Positions 62,240 through 64,000 of a stretch of DNA of 64,000 bases are shown here, one piece after another; position 1 is the stretch's first letter, and each line of letters begins with the position of its first letter. This stretch comes from Tomocerus qinae. Lineage: Eukaryota > Arthropoda > Collembola > Entomobryomorpha > Tomoceridae. Under the pieces are notes generated by a model that was not told where the DNA came from, made no database searches, and saw only the letters and a program-made list of their open reading frames with translations. The stretch covers positions 8,551,501-8,615,500 of the forward strand of contig CM034550.1 of NCBI GenBank assembly GCA_020055645.1, read 5' to 3'. Both the position numbers and the translations under genes were made by a program.

Positions 62240-64000
62240 TTAATTGTATTGTGAGGTGACTTTGACACAGCCTTTGTCAAGAGTCATGTTTTTCTTTCGA
62301 TCAGGATCATCAGGTTTGCCCCACTCTCCAAAAGCGGAGACTATAGCGCCTAGAGCAATGACTTCCTTTGAGAGTTCTTCTTCATCATCACTATCGCTTT
62401 CCACATAATCAGCCACTTCATCATCTCTGAGAGAAGCTCGAAGAGCAGCAGGTGGAGGGGAAATCATAAATGGAACATCCCAATTCTTACGGCCATTTCC
62501 CATGTACAACCAGCCAAAATCAGGGGTTCCCAACACATGGAAACCAAATAATCCAGGCCAGAAGAGTGACCGAACTATAGACACTGTTTCCGTAGGGTCT
62601 ATCTCAATGCACCAGCAACCTAAGTACAAGAATAATGCAAGACATGAAGGAGAGTGAACATTCTTGAGATACAAGCTTGAATTACAAAATACCATATTAC
62701 GAATGTTTTAATAATTTTTTTCTCTATAAGGATAACAAGGAAAACCATATTATGTAAAAAAGACTTTATCTGTCTATTGCAGGTGCAAGCGCAAAATAAA
62801 TTACCTACTAATCTACTAACTATATACTCCTGTGGGCAGGGATCTATGTCCTGAAGGGGGAATAAGAGTATGATTCCATGATCTAGGTTGTGGTTGTGTG
62901 CTCTCATACTCGGGACTTCAAAATATCGAACAACCGGATTTTTGCCCGCTTCCTGGTCAAAAATATTACTTTTTACCCTAAATTAACCATACCAGTTGGA
63001 TTGGATCCCTGTCGATTTTCTAGTTCCAGGAATGCCAATTCCGACAGCTTTATAAAAATTTAACTATTCCCATTTTAAAATTTAATGGAATAATATGCTT
63101 TGAATTTATCACGGGAAAATAATGTCATTTTTAATAATTTTACACGTTAATTCTGCAATCTCATTAAAAATCATGTATAATATACACAGGTAGGTAATAG
63201 GCCGAGGCGTATTTAAGACATCAACAAGGGCCAGGGTGCCACAGTTAGTAATATTCTCTGTAAATACATCGATTTCTTATTCGCAGATTTAATATCTATG
63301 TCTATGAAATCTCAGTGAACCCCAGAACCTCGATTCTGTAACTGTTTACTGAGCAGGTGAGGGGGAGTGGAGGGGGTAACTAATCGCTACAGGTTCCAGG
63401 CTAAATAAGTTCCAGAAAGTGTTGGCACAGCGGGAAATAACTTATAAATCCAAGTTGGAATTTCCAACTCAGTTTGCACCTGCAATATTTTTATCCTTAT
63501 CATCCACTTTGCTCTGTACTTGTTTTGTTAAACCTTTAGGAAGATCATGAGCGATAGAATCCAGAAAATCCATCACAATGTTATAGTCAGCTCTGCATGT
63601 AATATTTTTATCCCAGGGAAAAATCGGATCCCGAATGTGGTAGTAGGCGTGCAACTGTGTTGCTTCTGATTTTTCTAAACCTATGGATTCCGAAAGAAAA
63701 CTAGTAATTTTAAAATACAATAAATGTAATTCAACGGTTCAATTAGACTCCTTGTTCATTACCTGTAAATTTAGGATTTTCTTCTGCCATACCAGCAGGC
63801 TCGGCAATAACTCCACCTCGGGGAACAATCGCTCCGTCCATCATCATGGATGTCATTGTGGCAGCCAATCTATCCTCCTCCTTTATTGTCACCTAATTTA
63901 AACATTTCGGGTAGAGATTTCACTTTTTCATCATTTTTCTTATGCATTTACCCATTCGTCTCCATCTTCGATTTCATCAGCATTATTAATAGCCATTTCC
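62240..64000 (-). CDS. RSPH9: Radial spoke head protein 9 homologue, 3' part (5' end beyond window)
   Basis: Component of the radial spoke head in motile cilia and sperm flagella. Minus-strand exons in order: beyond 64000 to 63952, 63892-63763, 63680-63534, 62619-62240. Phases agree. Family wording, human in brackets: VTIKEEDRLAATM (VVQIKEETRLVSVI), GAIVPRGG (AIIPRGA), LEKSEATQLHAYYHIRDP (LSEAKKLSSYFHFREP), DFLDSIAHDLPKG (DFMDSLEHDIPKG), VRSLFWPGLFGFHV (LRSLLWPGLTFYHA), and YMGNGRKNWDVPFM (YVGTGEKNMDLPFM). Human RSPH9 stops there; here about 75 residues follow, with an acidic run YVESDSDDEEELSKE and a basic/polar end. The donor of the third visible exon is a weak GTTTAA; reading through it would stop 21 codons later. 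Confidence 0.92.

Noticed and set aside
1-64000. tRNA genes, CRISPR arrays, operons and bacterial-type signals
   Set aside because: I scanned by eye for tRNA B-box words and direct-repeat/spacer arrays and saw none; the gene structure is plainly eukaryotic.

Overview
This is eukaryotic nuclear DNA from an arthropod, most likely a hexapod. It is AT-rich, with spliced genes carrying small GT-AG introns, arthropod-type cuticle protein genes with tiny signal-peptide first exons, a SIFamide-type neuropeptide receptor, a U1 snRNA gene and several short inverted-repeat transposons. The cuticle proteins (QYHxQDELGQYSYGY...GGPSAK..., C-terminal EVAAAKA) remind me of springtails (Collembola). That lineage call is a guess from recall, not shown by the sequence. 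All gene models below were built by hand from reading frames, splice-site dinucleotides and intron phase; every coding junction reported keeps the frame.

Left part (1-14.9 kb): two exons of a rhodopsin-like neuropeptide receptor (SIFamide receptor type) on the minus strand, separated by a 5.2-kb intron. The gene runs off the left edge, and no other gene is seen up to 14.9 kb. 15-20 kb: a complete 11-exon RPN2 (ribophorin II, oligosaccharyltransferase subunit) on the plus strand. 20.2-22.7 kb: a transposon-rich gap with a 1.1-kb foldback element flanked by TA, and two smaller inverted-repeat elements. 23.1-25.3 kb: PDSS2 (ubiquinone side-chain synthase subunit 2, plus strand), convergent with a 5-exon lebercilin (LCA5) homologue at 25.9-28.5 kb on the minus strand. 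29.0-29.8 kb: a 269-bp MITE with an 8-bp target duplication, then a U1 snRNA gene on the minus strand.

31.7-38.1 kb: two cuticle protein genes on the minus strand with the same architecture and a shared TATA plus CGTCACTT core promoter. 38-45.8 kb is gene-poor but holds a 570-bp, 20-bp-period repeat with an internally inverted block. 45.9-46.7 kb: a secreted lipocalin (plus). 46.7-53 kb is gene-poor, with one doubtful 3-exon minus-strand transcript and a degenerate tandem repeat. 53.05-53.95 kb: a four-pass membrane protein of unknown family (minus).

57.5-58.5 kb: an intron-bearing stand-alone gene with an RNase H fold and the full retroelement-type D-E-D-D set, with no reverse transcriptase beside it. 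This is a candidate for a domesticated retroelement domain and the most interesting protein here. 59.6-61.4 kb: an intronless F-box/LRR protein. 62.2 kb to the right edge: the 3' part of an RSPH9 (radial spoke head 9) homologue with an unusual acidic C-terminal tail.

The genes do not form one pathway. Two (LCA5, RSPH9) are ciliary or flagellar, two (RPN2, PDSS2) are housekeeping, two are cuticular, and the receptor and lipocalin are signalling or secreted proteins.
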